Shown: positions 25,468 through 34,591 of the stretch, in pieces
Position numbering within the stretch: the first letter of the stretch is position 1
How the letters are laid out: every line of letters starts with the position of its first letter
Assembly (NCBI RefSeq): GCF_036227205.1
Contig: NZ_CP109442.1
Location: 3,782,001 to 3,846,000, forward strand
DNA: 64,000 nucleotides
Direction: 5' to 3'
Origin: Amycolatopsis sp. NBC_01480
GTDB taxonomy: Bacteria; Actinomycetota; Actinomycetes; Mycobacteriales; Pseudonocardiaceae
Notes under the pieces: model-generated
What the model saw: the letters and a program-made list of their open reading frames with translations, nothing else
Told to the model about the DNA's origin: nothing
Database searches by the model: none
Program-made: the position numbers and the translations under genes

Positions 25468-26083
25468 CTCCGGCCAGCAGCGGCACCAGCTGCTCGAGGT
25501 CGGCCAGGGCCGGGTCGATGCGCTGCGGGTCGAACCGGCCGCTGTCCCAGGTCTCGAGGATCCCGTCGCGCACCCGGACCTGACGGCCGTGGCGGACCAG
25601 CCACTGCTGCATCGCGGGGCTGACCGGCCCGCGGGTGACCCACTGCTGGTCGAAGCCCTCGTCGCCGGTGCCGGCGCGCTTGAACCCGGCGTCCCGGACG
25701 AACTGGCCGATCGGGCCGCGCGGCTCGGCGTAGACGTCGAGGGCGGGGAACGGCAGCCGGATGCCGGTCACCTGCATGAACTTCCGCCGCGCCTGGCTGC
25801 TCGAGCGCCGGTGGACCCAGCTGTACTCGAACGACTGCACGTGCAGGTTCCCCCGCTGTCCCTCGATCGAGTGCCAGGTCCTCGGGCGGGTCTGGACCAT
25901 GTGGAACGGCTCCCCGTGGCAGTGGCCCAGCCACTCCAGGTCCCGCTCGGTGTAGACCCACCCGCGCTGGGTCGCGAACGCCTCGAACGACGCCTTGTTC
26001 CGCTGGTAGCGGCGCACGTACCAGAACGCGTAACCGCCGATGAGCAGCGGTGCGAGCACGTACCAGATCCAGTGGGTGGCCAT
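25454..26083 (-). CDS. Membrane-anchored protein of unknown function
   Basis: 209 aa from the ATG at 26083. One N-terminal membrane segment (WIWYVLAPLLIGGYAFWYV), a basic juxtamembrane stretch (RRYQRNK), then a soluble domain with many aromatic residues (RGWVYTERDLEWLGH, FEYSWVHRR). The start of the soluble domain resembles DUF3137-type proteins (FAxxRGWxY), but I would not assign it. The frame continues upstream without homology. Its 3' end overlaps the molybdoenzyme gene by 14 nt. Confidence 0.65.
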   Translation of the reverse strand: MATHWIWYVLAPLLIGGYAFWYVRRYQRNKASFEAFATQRGWVYTERDLEWLGHCHGEPFHMVQTRPRTWHSIEGQRGNLHVQSFEYSWVHRRSSSQARRKFMQVTGIRLPFPALDVYAEPRGPIGQFVRDAGFKRAGTGDEGFDQQWVTRGPVSPAMQQWLVRHGRQVRVRDGILETWDSGRFDPQRIDPALADLEQLVPLLAGVSGR

Positions 26084-26264
26084 GGGGCGCGAATACCTCC
26101 GGGAAGTGGGCAGGGCCCGGACGATCTTGCCTGGCCCGGCGCCGCCGATCGGCCGGGACCTGCGCTGTGTCACCTGATCGGACGCCCTGGGCATTCCCGG
26201 CATCCGCGGCACCGACCGCTCGACGCGGGGAATGTGCCCCTCGTCATGTCGGTGACCAGTGACT

Positions 26265-26294
26265 TTGTGCGTGCGTTCACAAGTGGACTACCGT
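26265..26294 (+). promoter_or_regulatory. Rex operator (ROP-like) overlapping the rex promoter
   Basis: TTGTGCGTGCGTTCACAA (26265-26282) matches the Rex operator form TTGTGAA-n4-TTCACAA at 12 of 14 fixed positions, the right half perfectly. Its first six bases can act as a -35 element, 18 nt before a -10 TACCGT (26289-26294). The geometry predicts that Rex bound here blocks its own promoter until NADH rises. Confidence 0.75.
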
Positions 26295-26422
26295 AGGGAC
26301 ATCGCCCCCGCGTGGCCCGGACATCGAACCGGACGTGAGCCGTGGGGTCAAGAGTTTGTTCGTACGGGCCGCAGGCCGGTGCCCGGAGAGATGTGCAGAG
26401 CAGCCGACGAGGAGTGGCCAGC

Positions 26423-27631
26423 GTGGTGACAGAGCGGGGACGGCACGGCGATGCCGAGCCGGCAGCCACCCCGCCCCGCCGGGCCCCCCGGCGCAGTGCG
26501 CGCGGCGACGCCGCCGGAGCCGCGGACGAAGCCGGTGCGTCTGCCGGGAACGGAAACGGGCGCGCTGCCGCCGAAGGATCCACTGGCGCACACGCAAAAA
26601 CCAGCTCTCGTGCCGCTGCCGGGAACGGCGGCGGTGCTGTCGGGAACGGCACCGGCCGTGCCGCAGCCGGGACCGGTGGCCGTGCCGCCGCCGGGAACGG
26701 CGCCGACGCCAATGGCAACGGCCGTCCCGCCGCCGAAGGCGCTCGCCGCACCGGCGCCCGCCGTACCGCGGCCCGTAACGGGTCCGCCCGCAACGGCCGT
26801 GCCCCCGACGCCGACAACGCCCCGACCGCCGAGATGCCCGCCGTGCCCGCCGAGGGCGAGGACACCGTGGTCCGCGCGAAGTCGATCCCCGAAGCTGCCG
26901 TCGCACGGCTCGCGGTCTACCTGCGGGTGCTGTCCGGGATGGCGGAGCAGGGGCTGACCACCGTCTCCAGCGAGGAGCTGTCCGCGGCCGCCGGGGTCAA
27001 CTCGGCGAAGCTGCGCAAAGACCTGTCCTACCTGGGCTCCTACGGCACCCGAGGCGTCGGCTACGAGGTGCAGGTGCTGGTCAGTCAGATCGAGCGCATC
27101 CTCGGGCTGACCCGGCAGCACAAGGTCGCCGTGGTCGGTATCGGTAACTTGGGCCACGCATTGGCCAACTACGGCGGTTTCCCCGGCCGGGGCTTCCCGG
27201 TCGAGGCGCTGTTCGACCTCGACCCGGACCTGATCGGGGTGCCCGTAGGGGGCCTGCCGGTCTCGCACCTCGAGGACATCCCGCGGGTCTGCGCCGAGCG
27301 CCAGATCTCGATCGGGATCATCGCCACCCCGCCGACCGCCGCGCAGTCGGTGTGCGACCGGCTGGTCGCGGGCGGGGTGCAGTGCATTCTCAACTTCGCG
27401 CCGGTGGTGCTCCAGGTGCCCTCGTACATCGAGGTCCGCAAGGTCGACCTCGCGGTGGAGTTGCAGATCCTCTCGTTCCACGTGGCTCGCCGGGCCGACA
27501 TCGCCGAGGCCGCACTGGAAAACCAGGGAAAACCCGGGTTACCGGGCACCGGGCTGCCGGTCGACAATGGCAACGGCAACGGACACAAAGGCGCCGGGAC
27601 TGACGGCGGTCGCGGAATGGTGGTGCGCTGA
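26423..27631 (+). CDS. rex: Redox-sensing transcriptional repressor Rex with long N-terminal extension
   Basis: 402 aa from GTG 26423. Rex proper begins at about residue 155: winged HTH ([49 protein letters not shown]), then a Rossmann domain with [16 protein letters not shown], and the C-terminal helix [15 protein letters not shown]. It senses NADH/NAD+ and represses respiratory genes. The first 150 residues are Ala/Gly/Asn/Arg-rich low complexity (AAAGNGNG-like) and not part of known Rex structures. GAGGAG (26409-26414) precedes the start, which could also be GTG 26426. The stop overlaps the hemA ATG (TGATG), so rex and hemA are coupled. The shorter C-terminal tail is also Asn/Gly-rich. Confidence 0.93.
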   Translation: MVTERGRHGDAEPAATPPRRAPRRSARGDAAGAADEAGASAGNGNGRAAAEGSTGAHAKTSSRAAAGNGGGAVGNGTGRAAAGTGGRAAAGNGADANGNGRPAAEGARRTGARRTAARNGSARNGRAPDADNAPTAEMPAVPAEGEDTVVRAKSIPEAAVARLAVYLRVLSGMAEQGLTTVSSEELSAAAGVNSAKLRKDLSYLGSYGTRGVGYEVQVLVSQIERILGLTRQHKVAVVGIGNLGHALANYGGFPGRGFPVEALFDLDPDLIGVPVGGLPVSHLEDIPRVCAERQISIGIIATPPTAAQSVCDRLVAGGVQCILNFAPVVLQVPSYIEVRKVDLAVELQILSFHVARRADIAEAALENQGKPGLPGTGLPVDNGNGNGHKGAGTDGGRGMVVR

Positions 27632-28944
27632 TGAGCGTGTTGGCGGTCGGGCTTTCCCATCGCAGCGCGGAGCTGAGCACACTCGAGCGGGCCGCGGTGC
27701 CCGCCGGCGAGCTGGTGAAGCTGCTGCACGACCTGCAGCAGGCCGAGCACGTCAGCGAAGCGATGCTGGTGTCCACGTGCAACCGCATCGAGGTCTACGC
27801 GGTGGTCGAGACCTTCCACGGCGGCGTCAACGACGTCTCCGACGTGCTCGCCCGCCAGGCCGGCATGGAGCCGGCGGAGCTGTACGACAGCCTGTACGTG
27901 CACTACGCGGGCGCGGCCGTCGAGCACCTGTTCTCCGTCACCTCGGGCCTGGACTCGATGGTGGTCGGCGAGACGCAGATCCTCGGCCAGGTCCGCGCGG
28001 CGTACGCCACCGCGCGTGAGGCCGGCACCGTCGGCCGCACGCTGCACGAGCTGATCCAGACCACGCTGCGCGTCGGCAAGCGCGTGCACTCCGAGACCGG
28101 GCTGGACAAGCTGGGCGCGTCGGTCGTGTCCGAGGCGCTGGCCGCCGCGGGCGAGCTGGCGGGGAAGCACGCGCTGATCGTGGGCGCGGGCTCGATGGGC
28201 GCGCTCACCGCTTCGCACCTGCGCAAGGCGGGCATCGGCCGGATCACCGTGGCCAACCGCACCGAGGCGAACGCCATCCGGCTGGCCGAGAAGGTCACCG
28301 AGCAGGGTGTGCCCGCCCAGTCCGTGCCGCTGTCCGGTGTCGCCGCCGCGGTCGCCGAAGCCGACGTCGTCGTGTGCTGCACCGGCGCGCAGAACGCCGT
28401 TTTCGCCCCCGAGCACGTGCCCGCCCGCGCGGGCCGCCCGCTGGTCGTGTGCGACCTGGGCCTGCCCAAGGACGTCGACCCCGAGGTCGCCCACCTGGCC
28501 GGGGTCGCCGTCGTCGACCTGGAGACGATCCAGCGCCGCATGCGCGAGGCCGGCGCGCCGACCACCGAACGCCAGAAGGCCAAGGCCGACGGCATCGTGC
28601 TGGACGAGGTGCGTGACTACCTGGCCGGCCAGCGCCGCGCCGAGGTCACCCCCACGGTCACCGCGCTGCGCCGCCGCGCTGCCGACGTGGTGGACGCGGA
28701 GCTGCTCCGCCTGGACAACCGGCTGCCGGAGCTCGACAGCCAGGTTCGCGAAGAGGTCGGCCGCACGGTGCGCCGTGTGGTCGACAAGCTGCTGCACGCA
28801 CCGACCGTGCGGGTCAAGCAGCTGGCCGCCGAGACGGCCGATACCGACTACGCCAACGCGCTGCGTGAGCTGTTCTGTCTCGACCCGCAGGCCCCCGCGG
28901 CCATGGCGAGTCCGACCGCGCCGCCAGAGAACGAGAAGAAGTAG
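27631..28944 (+). CDS. hemA: Glutamyl-tRNA reductase
   Basis: 437 aa. First committed step of C5 heme synthesis: reduces glutamyl-tRNA(Glu) to glutamate-1-semialdehyde with NADPH. Catalytic domain with [14 protein letters not shown] and the nucleophile Cys50 (STCNRIEVY); NADPH domain with [14 protein letters not shown] and ANRT; C-terminal dimerisation helices ([15 protein letters not shown]). First gene after rex in a rex-hemA-hemC-hemD series, hence probably under Rex control. Confidence 0.96.
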   Translation: MSVLAVGLSHRSAELSTLERAAVPAGELVKLLHDLQQAEHVSEAMLVSTCNRIEVYAVVETFHGGVNDVSDVLARQAGMEPAELYDSLYVHYAGAAVEHLFSVTSGLDSMVVGETQILGQVRAAYATAREAGTVGRTLHELIQTTLRVGKRVHSETGLDKLGASVVSEALAAAGELAGKHALIVGAGSMGALTASHLRKAGIGRITVANRTEANAIRLAEKVTEQGVPAQSVPLSGVAAAVAEADVVVCCTGAQNAVFAPEHVPARAGRPLVVCDLGLPKDVDPEVAHLAGVAVVDLETIQRRMREAGAPTTERQKAKADGIVLDEVRDYLAGQRRAEVTPTVTALRRRAADVVDAELLRLDNRLPELDSQVREEVGRTVRRVVDKLLHAPTVRVKQLAAETADTDYANALRELFCLDPQAPAAMASPTAPPENEKK

Positions 28945-28947
28945 TAC

Positions 28948-29895
28948 GTGAGCAGAGTCATTCGCATCGGCACGCGGGGCAGCAAGCTCGCCCTCGCGCA
29001 GACCGGGACCATGGCCGACGCGCTGCGCGCGACCGGCGTCGAGGTCGAGATCGTCCCCATCAAGACCCCGGGGGACCTGTCCGACAAGCCGATCCCGCAG
29101 GTCGGCGTCGGCGTGTTCACCTCCTCGCTGCGGGAAGCCTTGCAGCGCAAGGAAATCGACCTGATCGTGCACTCCTTGAAGGACCTGCCGACGACGCCGG
29201 AGCCCGGTCTCGTGGTCGCCGCCATCCCGCTGCGCGCCGACCCGCGCGACGCGTTGATCGCGCGTGACGGCCTCACTTTGGGTGAGCTGCCGCCGGGCGC
29301 CACGGTGGGCACGGGCTCGCTGCGGCGCACCGCTCAGCTGCGCGCGCTCGGCCTCGGTTTGGAAATCGTGCCGATCCGAGGCAATATCGACACCCGCATG
29401 CGCAAGGTGACCGACGGAGTGCTCGACGCCGTGGTGCTCGCGCGTGCCGGACTGGCCCGGATCGGCCGGGACGGGGAGATCACCGAGACCCTCGACCCGA
29501 TCCAGATGCTGCCCGCCCCCGCGCAGGGGGCGCTGGCGCTGGAGTGCCGGGCCGCCGACGTGGACGTCGAGCACCTGCTCGCGTCCACTTTGGACGACGA
29601 GGGCACGCGGGCCGCGGTGACGGCCGAACGGGCCATGATGGCCGCGCTCGAGGCGGGGTGCAGCTCGCCGGTCGGCGCGCTCGCCGAGATCGTCGAGGAC
29701 TTCGACGCCGAGGGCGCGGTCGTGGAACGCATCTCGCTGCGCGGCACCGCGGCCGCCGAGGGCGAGAACGGTGCGGTCGACATGGTGCGGGCCATCGCAC
29801 TCGCCGACCGCAGCGAAGCCGAGCAGCTGGGCCGGACACTGGCCGCCGAGCTGCTCGACCTGGGAGCCGGCGCCCTGTCCGGCCCCGCCCAGTGA
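28948..29895 (+). CDS. hemC: Porphobilinogen deaminase (hydroxymethylbilane synthase)
   Basis: 315 aa. Joins four porphobilinogens into hydroxymethylbilane. RIGTRGSKLALAQT at the N-terminus, HSLKDLPT, DARDAL-type loop DPRDALIARDG, GTGSLRRTAQLRAL, and dipyrromethane-cofactor Cys238 in ALEAGCSSPVGA. GTG 28948 is 3 nt after the hemA stop. Confidence 0.96.
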   Translation: MSRVIRIGTRGSKLALAQTGTMADALRATGVEVEIVPIKTPGDLSDKPIPQVGVGVFTSSLREALQRKEIDLIVHSLKDLPTTPEPGLVVAAIPLRADPRDALIARDGLTLGELPPGATVGTGSLRRTAQLRALGLGLEIVPIRGNIDTRMRKVTDGVLDAVVLARAGLARIGRDGEITETLDPIQMLPAPAQGALALECRAADVDVEHLLASTLDDEGTRAAVTAERAMMAALEAGCSSPVGALAEIVEDFDAEGAVVERISLRGTAAAEGENGAVDMVRAIALADRSEAEQLGRTLAAELLDLGAGALSGPAQ

Positions 29896-29980
29896 CCCCC
29901 GCGTCACCGACCCGAACGACCAGCACCACACACCTGCGGCCAACGACGCACCCGGCTGCCTAAGAGGAGAATTTGCAGAG

Positions 29981-31513
29981 ATGACCCCCGCTCGCAAGAC
30001 CACAGGGCGTGTCGCCTTCGTGGGCTCGGGCCCCGGTGACGCCGGACTGCTCACCGTCCGCGCCCAGGAGCTGCTCGCCAAGGCCGAGGTCGTGGTGACC
30101 GACCCGGACGTGCCGGCCGGCGTGCTCGCGTTCGCCGCGCCCGGCGCCGAGGTACGGCCCGCCGTCGGCGAGCCCGCCGACGTCGCCAAGGACCTGACCG
30201 CCGAGGCCAAGGCCGGCCGGCTCGCGCTGCGCCTGGTCGCCGGCGACCCGCTGACCAGCGCCGCCGTGGTGGCCGAGGTGCAGGCCGTGGCCCGCACGTC
30301 CGCCGTGTTCGACGTCGTGCCCGGTGTCTCGCCCGGTGCCGCAGTCCCCGCGTACGCCGGGGTGGCGCTCGGTGGCACGCACACCGAGGTCGACGTCCGC
30401 GGCGAGGTCGACTGGGGCGCGCTCGCCGTCGTCCCCGGCCCGCTCGTGCTGCACGCGACCTCGCAGCACCTCGCCGAGGCCGCCAGCCGGCTGACCGAGA
30501 AGGGGCTGTCCCCCAGCACCCCGGTCGCCGTCACCGCGAACGGCACCATCAACACCCAGCGCACGCTCGACACCACGCTGAGCTCGCTCGCGAACGACGC
30601 CGGCGAGCTGGTCGGCCCGCTGATCGTGACCGTCGGCCAGGCCGCCGGGCAGCGCTCGAAGCTGTCCTGGTGGGAGTCGCGCGCGCTGTACGGCTGGAAG
30701 GTGCTGGTGCCGCGCACCAAGGAGCAGGCCGGCGAGATGGCCGAGCGCCTGCGCGGCCACGGCGCGACCTCGCACGAGGTGCCCACCATCTCCGTCGAGC
30801 CGCCGCGCAGCCCGGCGCAGATGGAGCGCTCGGTGAAGGGCCTGGTCGACGGCCGTTACCAGTGGATCGTGTTCACCTCCACCAACGCGGTGCGCGCGGT
30901 GTGGGAGAAGTTCGAGGAGTTCGGCCTCGACGCGCGGGCCTTCTCGGGCGTGAAGATCGCCTGCGTCGGCCAGTCGACGGCGGAGAAGGTGCGCTCGTTC
31001 GGCATCATCCCCGAGCTGGTGCCCGAGGGCGAGCAGTCCTCGGAGGGCCTGCTGGCCGAGTTCCCGCCGTACGACGACGTGCTCGACCCGGTCGACCGCG
31101 TGCTGCTGCCGCGCGCCGACATCGCCACCGAGACCCTTTCGGCCGGCCTGCGCGACCGCGGCTGGGAGATCGACGACGTGACGGCGTACCGGACCGTCCG
31201 CGCCGCCCCGCCGCCCGCCGAGACCCGCGAGATGATCAAGACCGGCGGTTTCGACGCGGTCTGCTTCACCTCGTCCTCGACCGTGCGGAACCTGGTCGGC
31301 ATCGCCGGCAAGCCGCACACCCGCACGCTGGTCGCGTGCATCGGCCCGAAGACCGCGGAAACCGCCGTGGAGTTCGGGCTGCGGGTCGACGTCCAGCCGG
31401 AGAAGGCCGACGTCCCGCACCTGGTCGACGCACTGGCCGAGCACGCCGCCCGGCTCCGCGCGGAGGGCGCCCTGCCGCCGCCGCGCAAGGCGAAGCGCGC
31501 TCGTCGCAGCTGA
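29981..31513 (+). CDS. hemD: Fused uroporphyrinogen-III methyltransferase-like / uroporphyrinogen-III synthase
   Basis: 510 aa. The N-terminal 225 residues have the tetrapyrrole-methylase fold ([42 protein letters not shown]), but the usual GDPFVFGRG-like segment is altered, so methyltransferase activity is uncertain. The C-terminal 260 residues are a uroporphyrinogen-III synthase ([59 protein letters not shown]). AGAGGAG is upstream of ATG 29981. A hairpin after the stop ends the rex-hem operon. Confidence 0.93.
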   Translation: MTPARKTTGRVAFVGSGPGDAGLLTVRAQELLAKAEVVVTDPDVPAGVLAFAAPGAEVRPAVGEPADVAKDLTAEAKAGRLALRLVAGDPLTSAAVVAEVQAVARTSAVFDVVPGVSPGAAVPAYAGVALGGTHTEVDVRGEVDWGALAVVPGPLVLHATSQHLAEAASRLTEKGLSPSTPVAVTANGTINTQRTLDTTLSSLANDAGELVGPLIVTVGQAAGQRSKLSWWESRALYGWKVLVPRTKEQAGEMAERLRGHGATSHEVPTISVEPPRSPAQMERSVKGLVDGRYQWIVFTSTNAVRAVWEKFEEFGLDARAFSGVKIACVGQSTAEKVRSFGIIPELVPEGEQSSEGLLAEFPPYDDVLDPVDRVLLPRADIATETLSAGLRDRGWEIDDVTAYRTVRAAPPPAETREMIKTGGFDAVCFTSSSTVRNLVGIAGKPHTRTLVACIGPKTAETAVEFGLRVDVQPEKADVPHLVDALAEHAARLRAEGALPPPRKAKRARRS

Positions 31514-31525
31514 CGCGTCTTGTGT

Positions 31526-31559
31526 CGAAGGCCCTTTCCCGCTGGGGGAAGGGCCTTCG
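31526..31559 (+). terminator. Terminator of the rex-hemACD operon
   Basis: 15-bp arms (CGAAGGCCCTTTCCC and GGGGAAGGGCCTTCG) with one T-G wobble and a 4-nt loop, 12 nt after the hemD stop. Confidence 0.75.
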
Positions 31560-31718
31560 GCGCGTTCAGGCCGGGTTGTCCAGCGTCCCGGTGACCTGGG
31601 GTCGACGTCCTTGTCGCACAACGGTTGCGCGTCCTGGCCGGGATCGGCGCCGGGTTTGCCGACGGCCGGCGCAGGGCAGAAGAAAAGCGCGTCCAGCTGC
31701 CGGAGTACCGTGGACGGG

Positions 31719-32690
31719 GTGTTCCCCGAGCATCGACCCCGCAGGCTCCGTACCACGCCGGCCATGCGCAGGCTGGTCGGTGAAACGACGCTTCGCCCGC
31801 GTCAGCTGATCCTCCCCATGTTCGTCGCCGAGGGGCTCGACGCGCCGCGGCCGATTTCGAGCATGCCCGGCGTGGTGCAGCACACGCGGGACACCCTGCG
31901 GAAGGCGGCGGTCGACGCCGTCAACGCGGGGGTCGGCGGGCTCATGCTGTTCGGCATCCCCAAGGTGCGTGACTCCGAGGGCTCGGGCGCGATCGACGAG
32001 AACGGCATCCTCAACGTCGCCCTGCGCGATCTGCGCAGCGAACTCGGCGACTCCACCGTGCTCATGGCCGACACCTGCCTAGACGAGTTCACCGACCACG
32101 GTCACTGCGGCGTGCTCGACGCGGACGGCGCGGTGGACAACGACGCGACCCTGCGCTTGTACGCCGAGATGGCCGTCGCGCAGGTGGAAGCGGGCGCGCA
32201 CGTGCTCGGGCCCAGCGGGATGATGGACGGCCAGGTCGGCGTCATCCGCCGCGCGCTCGACGAGGTGGGCCACACCGACGCCACGATCCTGGCGTACGCG
32301 GCGAAGTTCGCGAGCGCGTTCTACGGCCCGTTCCGCGAGGCCGTCGACTCCCAGCTCAAGGGCGACCGCAAGACCTACCAGCAGGACCCCGGCAACGTCC
32401 GCGAGGCGCTGCGCGAGATCGAGCTGGACCTCGCCGAGGGCGCGGACATGGTCATGGTCAAGCCCGCTCTGTCCTATTTGGACGTCATCAAGGCGGCGGC
32501 CGACATCTCGCCGGTTCCCGTTGCGGCGTACAACATCTCAGGCGAGTACGCGATGGTCGAGGCGGCCGCGGCGAACGGCTGGCTGGACCGCGAGCGGACC
32601 GTGCTCGAGGTGCTCACGTCCATCCGCCGTGCCGGGGCGGACCTGATCCTCACCTACTGGGCCGCCGAGGCCGCGGCCTGGCTCGACTGA
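31719..32690 (+). CDS. hemB: Porphobilinogen synthase (delta-aminolevulinate dehydratase)
   Basis: 323 aa. Condenses two 5-aminolevulinates. [15 protein letters not shown] at the N-terminus; [15 protein letters not shown] holds the Cys residues of a zinc-type site; Schiff-base Lys residues are in [15 protein letters not shown] and [18 protein letters not shown] (31706-31711) lies 7 nt before GTG 31719, suggesting a separate leaderless promoter after the hemD terminator; an in-frame GTG at 31710 is the alternative. Confidence 0.95.
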   Translation: MFPEHRPRRLRTTPAMRRLVGETTLRPRQLILPMFVAEGLDAPRPISSMPGVVQHTRDTLRKAAVDAVNAGVGGLMLFGIPKVRDSEGSGAIDENGILNVALRDLRSELGDSTVLMADTCLDEFTDHGHCGVLDADGAVDNDATLRLYAEMAVAQVEAGAHVLGPSGMMDGQVGVIRRALDEVGHTDATILAYAAKFASAFYGPFREAVDSQLKGDRKTYQQDPGNVREALREIELDLAEGADMVMVKPALSYLDVIKAAADISPVPVAAYNISGEYAMVEAAAANGWLDRERTVLEVLTSIRRAGADLILTYWAAEAAAWLD

Positions 32691-32766
32691 GCACTCCGCC
32701 GCGTTGCACTGGCACCACTGAGACCAGGCGGCTGACCTGGGCCGCAGGCTGGGCTAGAGTCCTCGG

Positions 32767-33660
32767 GTGGCCGAGAAGGACGAGAACACCGCCAGCTCCG
32801 AAGCGACCCCCGGACTGACCTCCGACCGGGTTCCCGCGCCCGAACCGGCCAAACCCGGTGACGGACCCGAGCCAGGCGCGGCGGCCGAGTCCGCCGCCGC
32901 CGACTCCACCTCCGGCAACGGGGCCAGCGCCGCCGAGCCAGGCGCCGCAGCCGAAGCGCCCGCGGACAAGCCCGGCGCTGCTGCAGAGTCCGGCTCCGGC
33001 AACGAGGCCAGTGCCGCCGCCGGGTCCGGCAAGACGGCGGGGTCCGGCAATGGAGCCAGTGCCGCGGCCGAGTCCGGCAAGGCAGCGGGGTCCTGGAAGT
33101 GGGCCAAGCCCGGCGCCGTGCCCAAGCAGACCGAGACCCCCGGCCAGTTCTCCGATCGCCTCCGGGCCCAGGGCCGCTCGCCTGATCCGGTGCTGCCGGG
33201 CCAGTCCGCGCCCGTGGTGAACCCGCCCACGCCGGTCAAGGTTTCGTTCTGGCTGTGGATCGCGGCCGGGGTGGTGGTCATCATCGGCCAGGCCTACACC
33301 CTGCTGATCAAGGACCAGCTGATCACCGAGCTGGTCAAGCAGAACCAGCAGGGCACCGGCCAGAAAGTGGCGCCGGACCAGATCGCGTCGGGCACCAACA
33401 CGCTGGTGTGGCTGCTGCTGATCGGCGCGGTGGTGTTCGCGGTGCTGCTGGGGCTGTTCGCGTGGAAGGCGCGGGAGGGCACGCGTTCGGCGCGCTCGGT
33501 GCTGACCGGGCTGGCCATCGTCTGCGTGCTGTTCCAGATCGTCATCTTCTACAACTTCTTCACGCTCATCGCGGCGTTTGTACTGCTGATCGCGCTGGTG
33601 CTGATGTACCTGCCGAGCGTGGCGAGCTACTTCCCGAAGGTCGGCAAGAAGCTCCCGTGA
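32767..33660 (+). CDS. Membrane protein with Ala/Gly/Glu-rich N-terminal region
   Basis: 297 aa. The first 155 residues are low complexity, with repeated AAAESG, SGNGASAA and SGK units and many Pro/Glu. After VNPPTPVKVSFWLW come four membrane segments (residues 158-180, 215-238, 246-264, 267-290). It occupies the place of mycobacterial Rv0513 behind hemB; function unknown. TAGAGT (32755-32760) lies 6 nt before GTG 32767, so it is probably leaderless and independent of hemB. The stop overlaps the next GTG (GTGA). Confidence 0.75.
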   Translation: MAEKDENTASSEATPGLTSDRVPAPEPAKPGDGPEPGAAAESAAADSTSGNGASAAEPGAAAEAPADKPGAAAESGSGNEASAAAGSGKTAGSGNGASAAAESGKAAGSWKWAKPGAVPKQTETPGQFSDRLRAQGRSPDPVLPGQSAPVVNPPTPVKVSFWLWIAAGVVVIIGQAYTLLIKDQLITELVKQNQQGTGQKVAPDQIASGTNTLVWLLLIGAVVFAVLLGLFAWKAREGTRSARSVLTGLAIVCVLFQIVIFYNFFTLIAAFVLLIALVLMYLPSVASYFPKVGKKLP

Positions 33661-34109
33661 CCAGGACGCTGTACTCCGAGGCCGGCGTCGGCTGGCTGGC
33701 GCTGGTCTGGGGGCCGCTGTTCGCGCTCCTGGGCGCGCTGGCGGAGCTGGCCACGGGCGGCCCGGTGCACACCGTCGCGTGGATCATGATCGCGATCGGC
33801 CTGTGCGCGCTGACCTTGCCGTGGGTGTACGCGCGGCGGCGGTTCCTCTCGCTCGAGGTGACCACGCGGGGACTGCGGCAGGGTCGGGAACAACTGGAGG
33901 CGGTCCGCATCGCCGCGGTGACCGACGTCGGCACCCCCGTCGGCGCGCGGGTGCTGGGCGGCGGCTGGACGGTGCCGCGCAAGTACGACGAGCTGCCCGT
34001 GAAACTCGACGACGGCACGGTGGTGCTGGCCTGGGCCCGTGACGTCGAGGCGCTGCAGGCCGCGCTGTCCGAGCTCGCCGAGGCCAACCAACCGAAGAAG
34101 GACTCGTGA
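33657..34109 (+). CDS. DUF3093-like membrane protein
   Basis: 150 aa from GTG 33657, overlapping the upstream stop. Two membrane segments (residues 12-32 and 39-57) are followed by a beta-rich, PH-like domain (LEVTTRGLRQGREQL, RVLGGGWTVPRKYDELPVKL, TVVLAWARDVEALQAAL). The layout matches DUF3093 proteins, but similarity is moderate. The last codons and the stop (GACTCGTGA) are formed by the left end of a 46-nt palindrome. Confidence 0.65.
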   Translation: MTRTLYSEAGVGWLALVWGPLFALLGALAELATGGPVHTVAWIMIAIGLCALTLPWVYARRRFLSLEVTTRGLRQGREQLEAVRIAAVTDVGTPVGARVLGGGWTVPRKYDELPVKLDDGTVVLAWARDVEALQAALSELAEANQPKKDS

Positions 34110-34148
34110 GTGTTCATGACGGTTAGAACCGGCATGAACACTCACGAG
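34103..34148. repeat. 46-nt palindrome, copy 4, overlapping a stop codon
   Basis: Same family as the element at 1867, AG centre. Its left end CTCGTGA supplies the TGA stop and most of the final Ser codon of the upstream gene. Confidence 0.8.
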
Positions 34149-34167
34149 TCATGAGAGGCTTGCACGC

Positions 34168-34506
34168 GTGATCGACCTACCCCAGCCGACGGGCCGAGAG
34201 CTCTGGCCACCCGAGGAACCGGAGACGCCCGCGCGGCTCAACGAGCCCTGGCGCGCGTTCGTCGCGCTCGGCGAAGTGGTCGTGGCCGCTTTGCTGCTGT
34301 GGGCGGCGTTCGCGCTGTGGCATTCGGGAGTCGTCACGGTCGTCACCACGGCCGGGGACGGCGCGCGATTGACTTCGCAGCGGGTTTTCGGCGGGCCGAT
34401 CGCGGGTGCGCTCGGCGTCGGCACGGTGGCCGCGGTCGTGGTGGTGGACGCGGTTCGTCAGCTGCTGCTCGCGGTGCGTGCGCGCCGCCGCAAGAAGAAG
34501 GACTGA
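34168..34506 (+). CDS. Small two-TM membrane protein
   Basis: 112 aa. Pro/Glu-rich N-terminus, membrane segments at about residues 34-55 and 77-100, basic tail ARRRKKKD. No family recognised. GAGGCT (34155-34160) 7 nt before GTG 34168 is a possible -10 for a leaderless mRNA. Confidence 0.65.
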   Translation: MIDLPQPTGRELWPPEEPETPARLNEPWRAFVALGEVVVAALLLWAAFALWHSGVVTVVTTAGDGARLTSQRVFGGPIAGALGVGTVAAVVVVDAVRQLLLAVRARRRKKKD

Positions 34507-34591
34507 CCTCGCAACTCGAGACGGCCGATACACAGGTCCCGCACAGGGAACCAACAGCTGACTGCTAACCATCGGCACCAGTGTTTCCCGC

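Noticed and set aside
27169..30789. Minus-strand frame of 1206 codons opposite hemA/hemC/hemD
   Set aside because: Antisense shadow of strong, well-conserved hem genes; composition is that of a mirrored high-GC codon pattern.
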